DNA of 64,000 nt, taken from the NCBI RefSeq assembly GCF_031202265.1, contig NZ_CP100604.1, positions 5,004,501 through 5,068,500 of the forward strand, in the 5' to 3' direction. Positions within the stretch are counted from its first letter, which is position 1. Every line of letters starts with the position of its first letter. A model generated the notes under the pieces. It searched no databases, had not been told where the DNA came from, and was given only the letters and a program-made list of their open reading frames with translations. The stretch comes from Bradyrhizobium sp. Ash2021. GTDB taxonomy: Bacteria > Pseudomonadota > Alphaproteobacteria > Rhizobiales > Xanthobacteraceae. The translations under genes and the position numbers were made by a program. Below are positions 47,155-55,603 of this stretch, one piece after another.

Positions 47155-47538
47155 GTGGAGTGCAACTCCTGGCACATAGCGGTGGCCCCGCACTACCTCA
47201 TCCGCGATCGCGACCGGATCTATGGGAGCGTCGTCACGCGCCGATTGCGCGCCATGGGCATCCGGGACAAGCCTACCGCACCAGCCTCGCCCTGGCAGAA
47301 CGGCTTTGCCGAACGGCTGATCGGATCGATCCGGCGTGAGTGTGTGGACCACATCATTGTCCTAGGCGAGATGCATCTGCGCCGAATCCTGAAATCTTAT
47401 GCGGACTATTACAACCGCGTCAGAACTCATCGGTCCTTGAACAAGGATGGACCAGTGTCTCGCCCGGTTCAGCGAACCGGTGTGATCAGTTCACACGCCA
47501 TCCTGGGCGGACTTCATCACCACTACGCCCGTGTTTAG
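47155..47538 (+). pseudogene. Transposase integrase-core remnant (IS3/IS481-type)
   Basis: The C-terminal part of an rve-type transposase: LIRDRDRIYGSVVTRRL (second Asp motif), PASPWQNGFAERLIGSIRREC (DDE Glu in the expected place) and YADYYNRVRTHRSL. The N-terminal two thirds are missing, so it is a fragment. It interrupts or abuts the methylase remnant at 47554-47643. Confidence 0.8.
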
Positions 47539-47553
47539 GTTTTCGGTACACAC

Positions 47554-47643
47554 AGGAGGATGTCGTCCTTCGAGAGCGTGCGGCCCCTGCGGTCCTTCAG
47601 CCACTTCTCGCAGACTTGATAGCCTCCAATGTGGAAGTCCGGT
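47554..47643 (-). pseudogene. Fragment of a restriction-type N6 adenine DNA methylase C-terminus
   Basis: On the minus strand the sequence reads DFHIGGYQVCEKWLKDRRG then RTLSKDDI, a signature of the C-terminal region of large Type ISP-like methylase/specificity proteins. Only about 30 codons survive, joined to unrelated sequence. Confidence 0.55.
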
Positions 47644-47780
47644 CGTTGCCACCCCAGTCACAACCCAGTGAAGCTGTAATTTCCTAGCGCCGGCATACGA
47701 AGAGGTGAGCATGAACTCATGATTGGCACGGTGTCCGCTGGACGGTCTTGCGGGGCCATTGCCCAAGAGAGTATGCCACT

Positions 47781-49088
47781 ATGATCACCACGGAGCTGCA
47801 AACGTCACCAAGGAAAAAGCGTGTCGTTATTGTCGGAGCCGGATTTGGAGGCCTTTCGGTCGCAAAGGCGCTGGGAAACTCGTCGTTCGATGTGACTGTT
47901 ATCGACAGGCACAACTATCACCTGTTTCAACCTCTGTTGTATCAAGTTGCCACAGCGGGCCTTTCGCCTGCGGACATCGCTTCGCCCATCAGAAGCATTC
48001 TCAGCGGATACAAGAACACGCATGTCGTCTTGGCGGACGTCACCGGGATCCGCGTAGACGAAAAGACGGTGATCGCGGAGGACAGGCATATCCCTTACGA
48101 CATTCTCATCGTGGCGACGGGAGCTCAACACGCCTATTTTGGTCACGATGATTGGGCCGCACACGCGCCGGGTCTCAAACGCGTAGACGATGCGACCTAC
48201 TTGCGGCGTCGGATTCTGGTGGCCTTTGAACGAGCCGAGGCGGAACCCGATATCGATAAACAGCGAGGCCTTCTGAATTTCGTTGTTGTCGGCGGCGGCC
48301 CAACCGGGGTTGAAATGGCCGGCGCAATAGCCGAATTGGCTCGGAAAGCACTGGCCGCCGACTTTCGCAAGATCGATCCGCGAGACGCTCGAGTCATTCT
48401 CGTGCAGGGGCTGCCCAAAATTCTGCCTTCCTTTCCTCCCGCTCTTTCCGACCGGGCGCGTGAAGATCTCGAACGATTAGGCGTTGAAGTTCGCCTCAAT
48501 CAGACAGTCACACAGTGCGATGTTAACGGCGTCGCACTTGGAAAAGAACGCATTGCTGCAGCCACAGTCGTCTGGGCGGCAGGCGTAATGGCGTCGCCGG
48601 CCGGCTCTTGGCTTGGCGTGGAAACGGATGGGGTGGGGAGGGTAAAAGTCAATCCGGATCTCTCAGTGCCCGGTCAGCCCGAAATATTTGTGATTGGCGA
48701 TACATCCCATTGTGCTGGCGTCTCCGGCGCACCGTTGCCTGGTGTCGCGCCGGTCGCCAAGCAACAAGGTGAATATCTGGCAAGACTCCTAAAGGCGCGA
48801 TCTCTCGGAAAGGATTATGCTCCATTTCGCTATCGTGACTTCGGCATGATGGCCACGATCGGGCGTAAGAGCGCTGTTGCGCAGCTATGGGGCGTTCACT
48901 TCGATGGCCCGCTCGCGTGGTTGTTGTGGTCTGCGGCTCACGTCTACTACCTGATCGGCTTCAGAAATCGGTTGGCGGTCATGATGAATTGGATGTGGAA
49001 TTACTTCACCTTCGAGCGAGGAACCCGACTGATCACAGGCCTTTCGGGTTCGCGGGTCCAGGACATGGGAAGACCGCCACCGATGTAG
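47781..49088 (+). CDS. ndh: Type II NADH dehydrogenase (NDH-2)
   Basis: 435 residues from MITTELQTSP. FAD site VVIVGAGFGGLSVAKAL, NADH site VVVGGGPTGVEMAGAIAEL, and the conserved IFVIGDTSHCAG with PLPGVAPVAKQQG. A C-terminal amphipathic/membrane segment (LAWLLWSAAHVYYLIGFRNRL) fits attachment to the inner membrane. It oxidises NADH and reduces quinone without pumping protons. It could reoxidise NADH from the aldehyde dehydrogenase step. Confidence 0.93.
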   Translation: MITTELQTSPRKKRVVIVGAGFGGLSVAKALGNSSFDVTVIDRHNYHLFQPLLYQVATAGLSPADIASPIRSILSGYKNTHVVLADVTGIRVDEKTVIAEDRHIPYDILIVATGAQHAYFGHDDWAAHAPGLKRVDDATYLRRRILVAFERAEAEPDIDKQRGLLNFVVVGGGPTGVEMAGAIAELARKALAADFRKIDPRDARVILVQGLPKILPSFPPALSDRAREDLERLGVEVRLNQTVTQCDVNGVALGKERIAAATVVWAAGVMASPAGSWLGVETDGVGRVKVNPDLSVPGQPEIFVIGDTSHCAGVSGAPLPGVAPVAKQQGEYLARLLKARSLGKDYAPFRYRDFGMMATIGRKSAVAQLWGVHFDGPLAWLLWSAAHVYYLIGFRNRLAVMMNWMWNYFTFERGTRLITGLSGSRVQDMGRPPPM

Positions 49089-49305
49089 CAACCGTGTGTA
49101 CGCGGCGCCGGATAGGGGGTGTGGCGGCAGGTGCTTGGGCGTTGAAGGCGCCTGTTCAACGAAAAGTTACACCTGTCGCATCGTAACATCCGCTGAGGCG
49201 GTATCGTAGGACGCATCAGGAGAAATAGGCTCCTTGGTCGTAGCTGGTCGTCCATGAATGGCGTGCCGCCCGCGCTGAACTAGGTGCCGTACTGGAGGAA
49301 GAGAG

Positions 49306-49692
49306 ATGATATCGCGGCGCATGCTCGTTCTGACTGGGATCGCGTTGGTTGCGGCTGCGCCCGCCCTGGCAAGGGACCCAGTCAAATGGGATGAGGCAGC
49401 TTTCGAGGCGGCGAAGGCGGCCGGCAAGCCGATCCTGCTGGAGATTCACGCGGTCTGGTGCCCGACCTGCAAGGCTTAGGCGCCGATTCTAGGCGAGCTG
49501 ACAGGCGAGCCCAAATATGCGGATCTCCAAGTCTTCAAGATCGACTTTGACACACAAAAGGACCTCCTTCAAAAGTTGAACGTGCGCATGCAGAGCACTT
49601 TGATCGTCTACAAGCAGGGTGCCGAGGTGGGCCGCTCGGTGGGCGATACCAATCGCGCTTCGATCGCCGATCTCTTGTCGAAGACGATCTGA
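49306..49692 (+). pseudogene. Exported thioredoxin-like gene with an in-frame TAG
   Basis: ATG with GGAGGAAGAG upstream; a signal peptide ends PALARD. The frame reads ILLEIHAVWCPTCKA, then TAG at 49477-49479, then continues unbroken as APILGELTGEPKY, FKIDFDTQKD, STLIVYKQGAEV to TGA at 49692. The amber falls at the residue just after the CPTC active site, where related proteins often have Gln (CAG), one base different. The rest looks under selection. Either a recent nonsense mutation or readthrough. ccdA follows 11 bases later. Confidence 0.7.
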
Positions 49693-49703
49693 CGTAGCCT
49701 AGC

Positions 49704-50423
49704 GTGACAAGCCAGATTGGATTGGCGTTCCTGGCGGGCCTGTTGTCGACCCTCTCGCCCTGTGTTCTGCCGTTGTTGCCGATTGTGCTTGGAGCGGCCG
49801 CGTCAGAGCATCGACTGGGCCCGCTTGCTCTTGCCGGCGGACTGGCTTTGTCGTTCGTCGCGATTGGCCTGTTCGTGGCAACCGTCGGTTTCGGCCTTGG
49901 GCTGAGCAGCGATCTATTCCGCGACGTCTCCGCTGCACTGATGATAGCATTCGGCGTGGGCATGATAAGCGCGCCGTTGGCTGCCCGTATCGCGGCGGTG
50001 GGTGGATTTATCGGCAATTTTCTGGACCAGAAATTCGGATCGGCTGCGCGAAGCGGAGTCGGTGGCCAATTCGGAACCGGGATTTTACTGGGCGCGGTCT
50101 GGAGTCCGTGCGTGGGGCCAACCCTGGGAGCTGCTTCGCTTCTCGCCTCGCAAGGAAAGAATCTCGCCGCGGTTGCCGCTACGATGGCCGTATTCGGGTT
50201 GGGAGCTGCAGCGCCGCTGGTCCTGCTTGGGATAGCTTCGCGGGAGGTAGCGCTCGCAGCGAAGGGGAAGCTTGTGCGGACCGCCCAAATTGGAAAGCCG
50301 CTGCTCGGCGCTGTCTTCGTCGCAATCGGGCTTTTCATCCTCACCGGTTGGGACCATCAGCTTGAAGCAGCGCTAGTGGAAGCATCGCCAAGTTGGCTCA
50401 CAAACCTTACGACTCGATATTGA
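49704..50423 (+). CDS. ccdA: CcdA/DsbD-type thiol:disulfide transport membrane protein
   Basis: 239 residues with a GTG start and six transmembrane helices. The two reactive Cys are in STLSPCVLPLLP and WSPCVGPTLG, each in the expected helix. It carries reducing power across the inner membrane to periplasmic thioredoxins, here most likely the thioredoxin-like protein just upstream, for cytochrome c maturation. Confidence 0.88.
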   Translation: MTSQIGLAFLAGLLSTLSPCVLPLLPIVLGAAASEHRLGPLALAGGLALSFVAIGLFVATVGFGLGLSSDLFRDVSAALMIAFGVGMISAPLAARIAAVGGFIGNFLDQKFGSAARSGVGGQFGTGILLGAVWSPCVGPTLGAASLLASQGKNLAAVAATMAVFGLGAAAPLVLLGIASREVALAAKGKLVRTAQIGKPLLGAVFVAIGLFILTGWDHQLEAALVEASPSWLTNLTTRY

Positions 50424-50718
50424 GAGCAGGGGCGCTGCGACAGTGTGTTGAATAATGGGCGTCCTTAATCTCATATAGCTGCTTGATATTACGCTGCTTG
50501 CTTTGGTGAGTTGCGCCAAAACAAGAATTTTAGGTCTTACATGTCCGTGACAATGGGAACGATAGCCGCGGCCCCGATCACGCCTATCCCGGGCACAGTC
50601 TAGGAGCGGCAGCAGCTCATGTCATTAGCCTGATGATGAGCGCGCGCTAGTCTAGCTCATTCAAACTTGCCGTGAGGGTCGCCTTGGATTCCCTAGTGCA
50701 AGAGCTATAGTGTAACCC
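50424..50718. other. Intergenic region, no gene seen
   Basis: About 295 AT-richer bases between ccdA and the TusA-radical SAM gene. No operator or RNA gene recognised; the downstream gene has only a weak Shine-Dalgarno. Confidence 0.35.
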
Positions 50719-51753
50719 ATGGTGATCCAAACGCGCGTAGAGCTTGATGCCGGGAGTAAGAATTTTGCCTCGGGCCTGCTATCGGATTTGATAGCTGCGC
50801 TGCGTCGCTGTTCTAAGGGCGATCTCTTGGCCGTCACCAGCAGCGACCCAGCCCTTGGGCCTGAGCTCGAGGCGTGGTGCCGATTCACCCGGAACAGCCT
50901 GGTCGACGTGGCAGAGGAAGAGGGGCGCACCCGTTGGGTGCTCCGGCATGGCGAGGCGCCAGCGAATGTTGGCGATGATCGACCCGTCGGCTCGCGCCTG
51001 TGGCTCTATGCGAATTTCGACTGCAATTTGAACTGCGATTATTGCTGTGTGCGCTCCTCGCCCAAGGCGCCGCGCCGCGCGCTGGGTCTTGAGCGGGTGC
51101 GGCGGATCGCAAGCGAGGCGGCAGAGCTCGGCGTCAGGGAGATCTTCGTGACCGGCGGTGAGCCTTTCATGCTGCCTGACATCGGGGAGATTATCGCGGC
51201 TTGCGCCGCGGCGGCGCCGGTGACCGTTCTCACCAATGGCATGCTGTTTGCGGGGCGGCACTTGGAGACGCTGCGCGGCTTGCCGCGCGAGCGCGTCACC
51301 TTTCAGATCAGCCTCGACAGTCCGACACCGGAGCGCCATGACGAGCATCGCGGATCGGGATCATGGGATCGGGCCTGGAAGGGAATCCAGCTCGCGCGCG
51401 CCGAGGGCTTTCGCGTGCGCTTGGCGGCGACGGTGTCGAGCGATGAAGAGGCCGCGGAGTTTTCCCGCTTCCTTGACGCACGTAGCGTCAAGGAAGAGGA
51501 CCGGGTGGTTCGGCGGATTGCTCTGCGCGGCACCGCAACTGAGGGTGTCGCCTTGGCGCGGGTGGATTTGGTTCCCGAGGTGACGATCACCGCCGAGGGT
51601 GTTTTCTGGCACCCGGTTGGGGCGGAGGATAATGATCTCCTGGTCAGCCCCGACATCTTTCCGCTTGCCGAATCCTTCGCCGCCGTGCGGCGCGCCTTCG
51701 ACCGCGAGCACGAGCACCAGCACCGGCTTGCACAGATCTTTAATTGCGCCTGA
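50719..51753 (+). CDS. TusA-like domain fused to a radical SAM domain
   Basis: 344 residues. The first 75 (VELDAGSKNFASGLLSDL, LLAVTSSDPALGPELEAW, CRFTRNSLVDVAEEEG) have the alternating layout of a TusA sulfur-carrier domain, though the usual catalytic CP motif at the start is not seen. From about residue 93 a radical SAM domain follows: LYANFDCNLNCDYCC (C-x3-C-x2-C), VTGGEPFMLPDI and ISLDSPTPERHDEH. No SPASM Cys cluster closes the protein apart from the final Cys. Substrate unknown; a sulfur-insertion or thiol-linked role is inference. Confidence 0.82.
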   Translation: MVIQTRVELDAGSKNFASGLLSDLIAALRRCSKGDLLAVTSSDPALGPELEAWCRFTRNSLVDVAEEEGRTRWVLRHGEAPANVGDDRPVGSRLWLYANFDCNLNCDYCCVRSSPKAPRRALGLERVRRIASEAAELGVREIFVTGGEPFMLPDIGEIIAACAAAAPVTVLTNGMLFAGRHLETLRGLPRERVTFQISLDSPTPERHDEHRGSGSWDRAWKGIQLARAEGFRVRLAATVSSDEEAAEFSRFLDARSVKEEDRVVRRIALRGTATEGVALARVDLVPEVTITAEGVFWHPVGAEDNDLLVSPDIFPLAESFAAVRRAFDREHEHQHRLAQIFNCA

Positions 51754-51762
51754 CGCCTCAGG

Positions 51763-52608
51763 CTATACCGCAGGCCGCTTCAAAAAGCCCTGTTGCGATG
51801 ACGCGTCCCGCAAACTGGAATAAGCCTCGAGCTGCGGCGCGACCCATTGCCGCAAGCCTTCCGCCTCGAGCACGGGACGATGGACCGGGTTATCAAAGCT
51901 CATGGCGAACAGCGCGTTGGCGAACGCCTGCTCGAGGGTAGGATCAAGATCGGAGCGCGCCGTGAACATGCAGTGATTGAACGGCGGCGAGGACCATATC
52001 TCTGTGAGCGCGCCGTCTGGCACCAGGCGCTCGCCGCGCACCGTGTTCCAGAACGGGCTGCCAACGGCGCCGGCATCGGCGCGGCCATCGAGGACAGCAC
52101 GAACCACGTCGGATTCGCTTGTGCCGGTGTCGCCGTGCTTGCCGAGGTCGGTGTTGAAGCGCAGTGACTTGTAGTCCTTCGCCTCGGTCAGTCCCTCGCG
52201 CTCGAGGAAATGAACCGGCAGGATCGCCGCATGTCCGCTATCTCGGCTGCCGAGTGCTAGCGTGCGGCCTTTGAGATCGGCAAGTTTCGCCACCGGCCCG
52301 CCGGTGACCGCGACGATCTTGGTCATCCAGCCCAAGTCCGTATCGCGCATTGCGATCGGCCGGCACTTCTTGTTGCTCCAGGCATCGGCTTGGATGAAAG
52401 CGAGGTTGGTATTCCAGCCGATGTCGATGCGCGGCAGCGCGTCACCGGGCTCGGCGAGGAGAGCAGCGACCTGTGCCTCATAGCTTTGGAACAGCACGAC
52501 CTCGACGGGCACATGCGCTTCCTCGTGGAAATATCGCCGCATACCCTCCCAGATGCTGACTACTTTCGGATCGTAAGCGACGGCACCGACCCAGATCGTC
52601 CGGCTCAT
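51763..52608 (-). CDS. PhnD-like (phosphate/phosphonate ABC type) substrate-binding protein without signal peptide
   Basis: 281 residues from MSRTIWVGAVAYDPK. Family wording: IDIGWNTNLAFIQAD, LKGRTLALGSRDSGHAAI, GRADAGAVGSPFW. It lacks a Sec signal or lipobox, so as written it would be cytoplasmic. It follows the acyl-CoA-dehydrogenase-like gene by 15 bases on the same strand and no permease or ATPase is nearby. It may sense or bind a small ligand rather than serve a transporter. Confidence 0.82.
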   Translation of the reverse strand: MSRTIWVGAVAYDPKVVSIWEGMRRYFHEEAHVPVEVVLFQSYEAQVAALLAEPGDALPRIDIGWNTNLAFIQADAWSNKKCRPIAMRDTDLGWMTKIVAVTGGPVAKLADLKGRTLALGSRDSGHAAILPVHFLEREGLTEAKDYKSLRFNTDLGKHGDTGTSESDVVRAVLDGRADAGAVGSPFWNTVRGERLVPDGALTEIWSSPPFNHCMFTARSDLDPTLEQAFANALFAMSFDNPVHRPVLEAEGLRQWVAPQLEAYSSLRDASSQQGFLKRPAV

Positions 52609-52623
52609 GATTGCTCCTCTCAC

Positions 52624-53769
52624 TCAGAACAGCGGAATGCCGAGCACGGCCTTACCAATGAACTCGCGTAAGACGTCGCCGGTCGGCGCCATCACCGCGC
52701 CGGCATGCGCATCGCGGAATAGGCGCTCGATCGCCATGTGTTTTGAGAATGCAGCGCCTCCGCACACCCGCATCGCCGTAGAGGTGACGGCGATCGCCAC
52801 CTCTCCGGCGGCCGCCTTGCTCTCGAGCACGCGCAGCACGGTTGTTTCCCGCGGACGCTCAAGATGATCGACGAGATCGTCGATCCGCGCGGCAAGCCCG
52901 TCGGTGTCGATCTGCATCGTTGCAAGCTGGCCGCGAAGCGTCGGCAGGCTCTCCCCGAGTGTTGCGCCCAGATGCTCGAATCGCGCGGCTTTCAAGTGTG
53001 CCGCAGTTCCTGCAACTGCCGCCCGGCTGAGCCCGAGCGCAACCGCGGATGTTCCGAGGTTGAACAGCGGAAGTACGATCTCAAGCATCGCCTTGAAGCC
53101 GGCACCATCGTCGGTCAATTGAAAACCGGGCTCCACCTCGCAATCTTCGAGGTCCATTGGGGCGGAGGCGTTGGCGCGCATGCCAAGACCGTCCCAGGGA
53201 CCGGCGACCGACAATCCGGGTTTGTTGCTCGCGACAAGATAAAGGGTCGAATCTGTCGGCCCCTTTCCGTCGGGCGCGAGCGCGGAGACGACATAGCTTT
53301 GGGCGTGGCCGGCACTCGTCACCCAGGACTTCCTGGCGGTGATGCGCACATCGGCGCCGTTGCGTTTGCCGCGCGAGACCGGAGCCCAGAAGTGGCTGCG
53401 CGATCCGGCTTCGCTGAAGGCCAGCGTGGTGAGATGCCGGCCGGCCGCGATGTCCTTGAGCGTCTCCGCGGTGGTTGCGCCTGCGCGCGCCGACGCGATC
53501 GTTGCGGTAGCGCACATATGCATCAAATAGACCATCGCGGCGGATGCGTCGGCTTCCGCAAAGGTCGCGATGACGGCCGCGAGCGTCCGTGGTCCAAGGC
53601 CTGAGCCGCCCATCTCAGTGGGCAGCGTGATCGCGAGCAACCCGGCGGAGCCGAGCGCAGCGATGGCTTCGGAGGAAAATCGTGCCTCCTTGTCGTTTTG
53701 CCTAGCTGCCGGTGCGAGAATGTGATCGGCGATGTCTTCGGCTTTTGAAACTGCGATCTCGTGATCCAT
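52624..53769 (-). CDS. Acyl-CoA dehydrogenase-fold flavoprotein (possibly DszC/SfnC-type monooxygenase)
   Basis: 381 residues from MDHEIAVSKA. Helical N-domain (LGSAGLLAITLPTEMGGSGL), middle beta-domain (TTLAFSEAGSRSHFW, ARKSWVTSAGHAQSYVVSAL) and C-terminal helical domain ending MRVCGGAAFSKHMAIERLFRDA. The usual catalytic Glu of acyl-CoA dehydrogenases is not obvious, so an FMNH2-dependent monooxygenase role is possible. First gene of a two-gene minus-strand operon. Confidence 0.8.
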   Translation of the reverse strand: MDHEIAVSKAEDIADHILAPAARQNDKEARFSSEAIAALGSAGLLAITLPTEMGGSGLGPRTLAAVIATFAEADASAAMVYLMHMCATATIASARAGATTAETLKDIAAGRHLTTLAFSEAGSRSHFWAPVSRGKRNGADVRITARKSWVTSAGHAQSYVVSALAPDGKGPTDSTLYLVASNKPGLSVAGPWDGLGMRANASAPMDLEDCEVEPGFQLTDDGAGFKAMLEIVLPLFNLGTSAVALGLSRAAVAGTAAHLKAARFEHLGATLGESLPTLRGQLATMQIDTDGLAARIDDLVDHLERPRETTVLRVLESKAAAGEVAIAVTSTAMRVCGGAAFSKHMAIERLFRDAHAGAVMAPTGDVLREFIGKAVLGIPLF

Positions 53770-54089
53770 GACGGCTCTCAATATCGGCGTTGGGAATTTC
53801 AAAACCGGCGTTTTGTCCCGTTGATGCTAGGCGATCTCCGTCAGTGGATCAACAAGACCTGCTTTGCTCATGATATATCTGCATTGTGGCGATGTGGCGG
53901 GATCGGATTTTTGCGGAGAACCCCTATTCGACTAGTACGTTGTCGAGGGGCGTTTGTTTCATCGTTCAAATTTATTTTTTTCATGGCATCGGTCAGCCTC
54001 AGCTGCCGCACACTGATAGCCGGCGCTTGCCCGTTACCTGCGAGAACGCTACCAATGGCTGGGCATGGCTTAACGAGGTTTGTCTAGAG
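53770..54089. other. Divergent promoter region, no gene
   Basis: About 320 bases, with an AT-rich stretch near 53960-53985, between the acyl-CoA-dehydrogenase-like gene (minus) and the phosphorylase cluster (plus). The upstream frame of the phosphorylase (from 53886) is open but not protein-like. Confidence 0.4.
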
Positions 54090-54902
54090 ATGGCCGCAAA
54101 TGACGGGGGTGTCCCGCCCATCCTCGCGCACAAGCATTATGCGCAGCCATCCGCCTTCACGCCCGAAAACCTGCTTCGCGAGGCGCGTCGGCAAAAGCAG
54201 ATCGCGTCCTCAAGCGTCCCGGAGATCTGCGTCCTCGACCCTGACGGCGATATCTTGCGCAGCTTGGTCGCTCGCGGTGAAGCGCGGCTGGACAAGGGAT
54301 GGGCGTGCTATCACACGCAGCTCTACACGTTCAGCCGCGATGGTCTAGCGTTCGGGATTGTCGGTTGCGCCGTCGGCGCGTCGTTTGCAGTGCTGATTGC
54401 CGAGGAAATGTTCGCCTCGGGCTGCAGGCTCCTGATCAGCGTGACGTCCTCGGGTCAGATCGTGCCGGTCCGCCCGCCGCCTTATTTCATCATCATCGAT
54501 CGCGCGTTGCGCGACGAAGGCACGAGCTATCATTACGCGCCACCGTCGGACTATTCGCAGGCGGACGTCGGATTGATTTCGGCACTCAAAGGCGCCTTTG
54601 CAGAGTTTCCGGTCCCGGTGCTGACCGGCGCCACCTGGACCACCGACGCGCCATTTCGTGAGACGCAATCGGCGATCGACGCGATGGCGATGCGCAATCT
54701 GATGGCGGTGGAGATGGAGGCCGCGGCACTTTACGCCTTTGCGCAAGCCAGGCAGAAGTCTGTTTTGTGCTTTGCCCATGTGACCAACCAGATGGGGCGC
54801 GTCGACGGCGATTTTGAAAAGGGCGAGGCCGATGGCAGCCGTGATGCTCTTGAGCTCATCGCGATCGCCGCCGATCGACTGCGTTCGCGGGTTTTGCCGT
54901 GA
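54090..54902 (+). CDS. Nucleoside phosphorylase-like protein (PNP/UDP family)
   Basis: 270 residues from MAANDGGVPP. Phosphorylase motifs: ARGEARLDKGWACYHTQL, FGIVGCAVGASFAVLIAEE, LISVTSSGQIVP, YHYAPPSDY and NLMAVEMEAAALYAFA (the E-M-E substrate loop). It would cleave a nucleoside's glycosidic bond. It is the first of five overlapping genes; a role in processing an adenosine-type by-product or sugar donor of the cluster is inference. Confidence 0.87.
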   Translation: MAANDGGVPPILAHKHYAQPSAFTPENLLREARRQKQIASSSVPEICVLDPDGDILRSLVARGEARLDKGWACYHTQLYTFSRDGLAFGIVGCAVGASFAVLIAEEMFASGCRLLISVTSSGQIVPVRPPPYFIIIDRALRDEGTSYHYAPPSDYSQADVGLISALKGAFAEFPVPVLTGATWTTDAPFRETQSAIDAMAMRNLMAVEMEAAALYAFAQARQKSVLCFAHVTNQMGRVDGDFEKGEADGSRDALELIAIAADRLRSRVLP

Positions 54903-55603
54903 GCGGTGCGGCGATCGGGATCATCTGCAAGGCGCCGTTGCCCGGCCGCTCGAAGACGCGGCTGGCGTCGGCGATCGGCACTGACGCCGCTTCGCAACTC
55001 TCGGCCTGTTTTCTGCGCGATGTCGCTGCCGCCATCGACGCTGTCCCGGAAGGTCTTGGCCGGCGCGGTTATGGCGTCTATGCGCCTGCGGGGACCGAGC
55101 AAATCATGCGCGAGCTGCTTCCGGCTGCGTTCGGGTTGCTGCTGCAGACGGGAGCGGATCTCGGCGAGGTCTTGCTGGGTTCGACGCGCGCGCTGCTCGA
55201 CGCCGGACATGATTGTGTGCTGCTGGTCAATGGAGACAGCCCGACCCTGCCGACACGTTTCCTGGCGCAGGCGATCGATGCCTTGCGCGAACCCGGCGAC
55301 CGCATGGTCCTGGGGCCGGCTAGCGACGGCGGCTATTACCTGATCGGCCTGAAACGTCCGCATCGGGAGCTGTTTTGCCAGATTGCTTGGGGAACGAGCA
55401 CCGTGGCACGCGCCACATGCGAGCGCGCTAACGAGATCGGACTTGCCACGACGCTGCTGCCGGAATGGTACGATATCGACGACGTCGAAACGCTGCGCTG
55501 GCTGCAGGAGGAGTTGGCCGGCCGGTCGCACCGCTTTCGCGCAGGGGGATTTGCGCCGGCGAGTCGCGCCTTTCTCAAGGACGCGGCTGAGCTCAACCTA
55601 TGA
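54899..55603 (+). CDS. DUF2064 / TIGR04282-type glycosyltransferase-like protein
   Basis: 234 residues with a GTG start overlapping the phosphorylase stop by 4 bases. Nucleotidyl/glycosyltransferase A-fold: IGIICKAPLPGRSKTRLA, VLLVNGDSPTLPTRFL, LGPASDGGYYLIGLKRP and WYDIDDVETLRWL. The family is often found in arsenosugar-type clusters. Substrate unknown. Overlaps the next gene by 4 bases. Confidence 0.87.
   Translation: MSGAAIGIICKAPLPGRSKTRLASAIGTDAASQLSACFLRDVAAAIDAVPEGLGRRGYGVYAPAGTEQIMRELLPAAFGLLLQTGADLGEVLLGSTRALLDAGHDCVLLVNGDSPTLPTRFLAQAIDALREPGDRMVLGPASDGGYYLIGLKRPHRELFCQIAWGTSTVARATCERANEIGLATTLLPEWYDIDDVETLRWLQEELAGRSHRFRAGGFAPASRAFLKDAAELNL

Noticed and set aside
49477..49479. Amber codon as pyrrolysine or selenocysteine-like recoding
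   Set aside because: No suppressor tRNA, Pyl genes or recoding hairpin are visible in the window; a point mutation is simpler.
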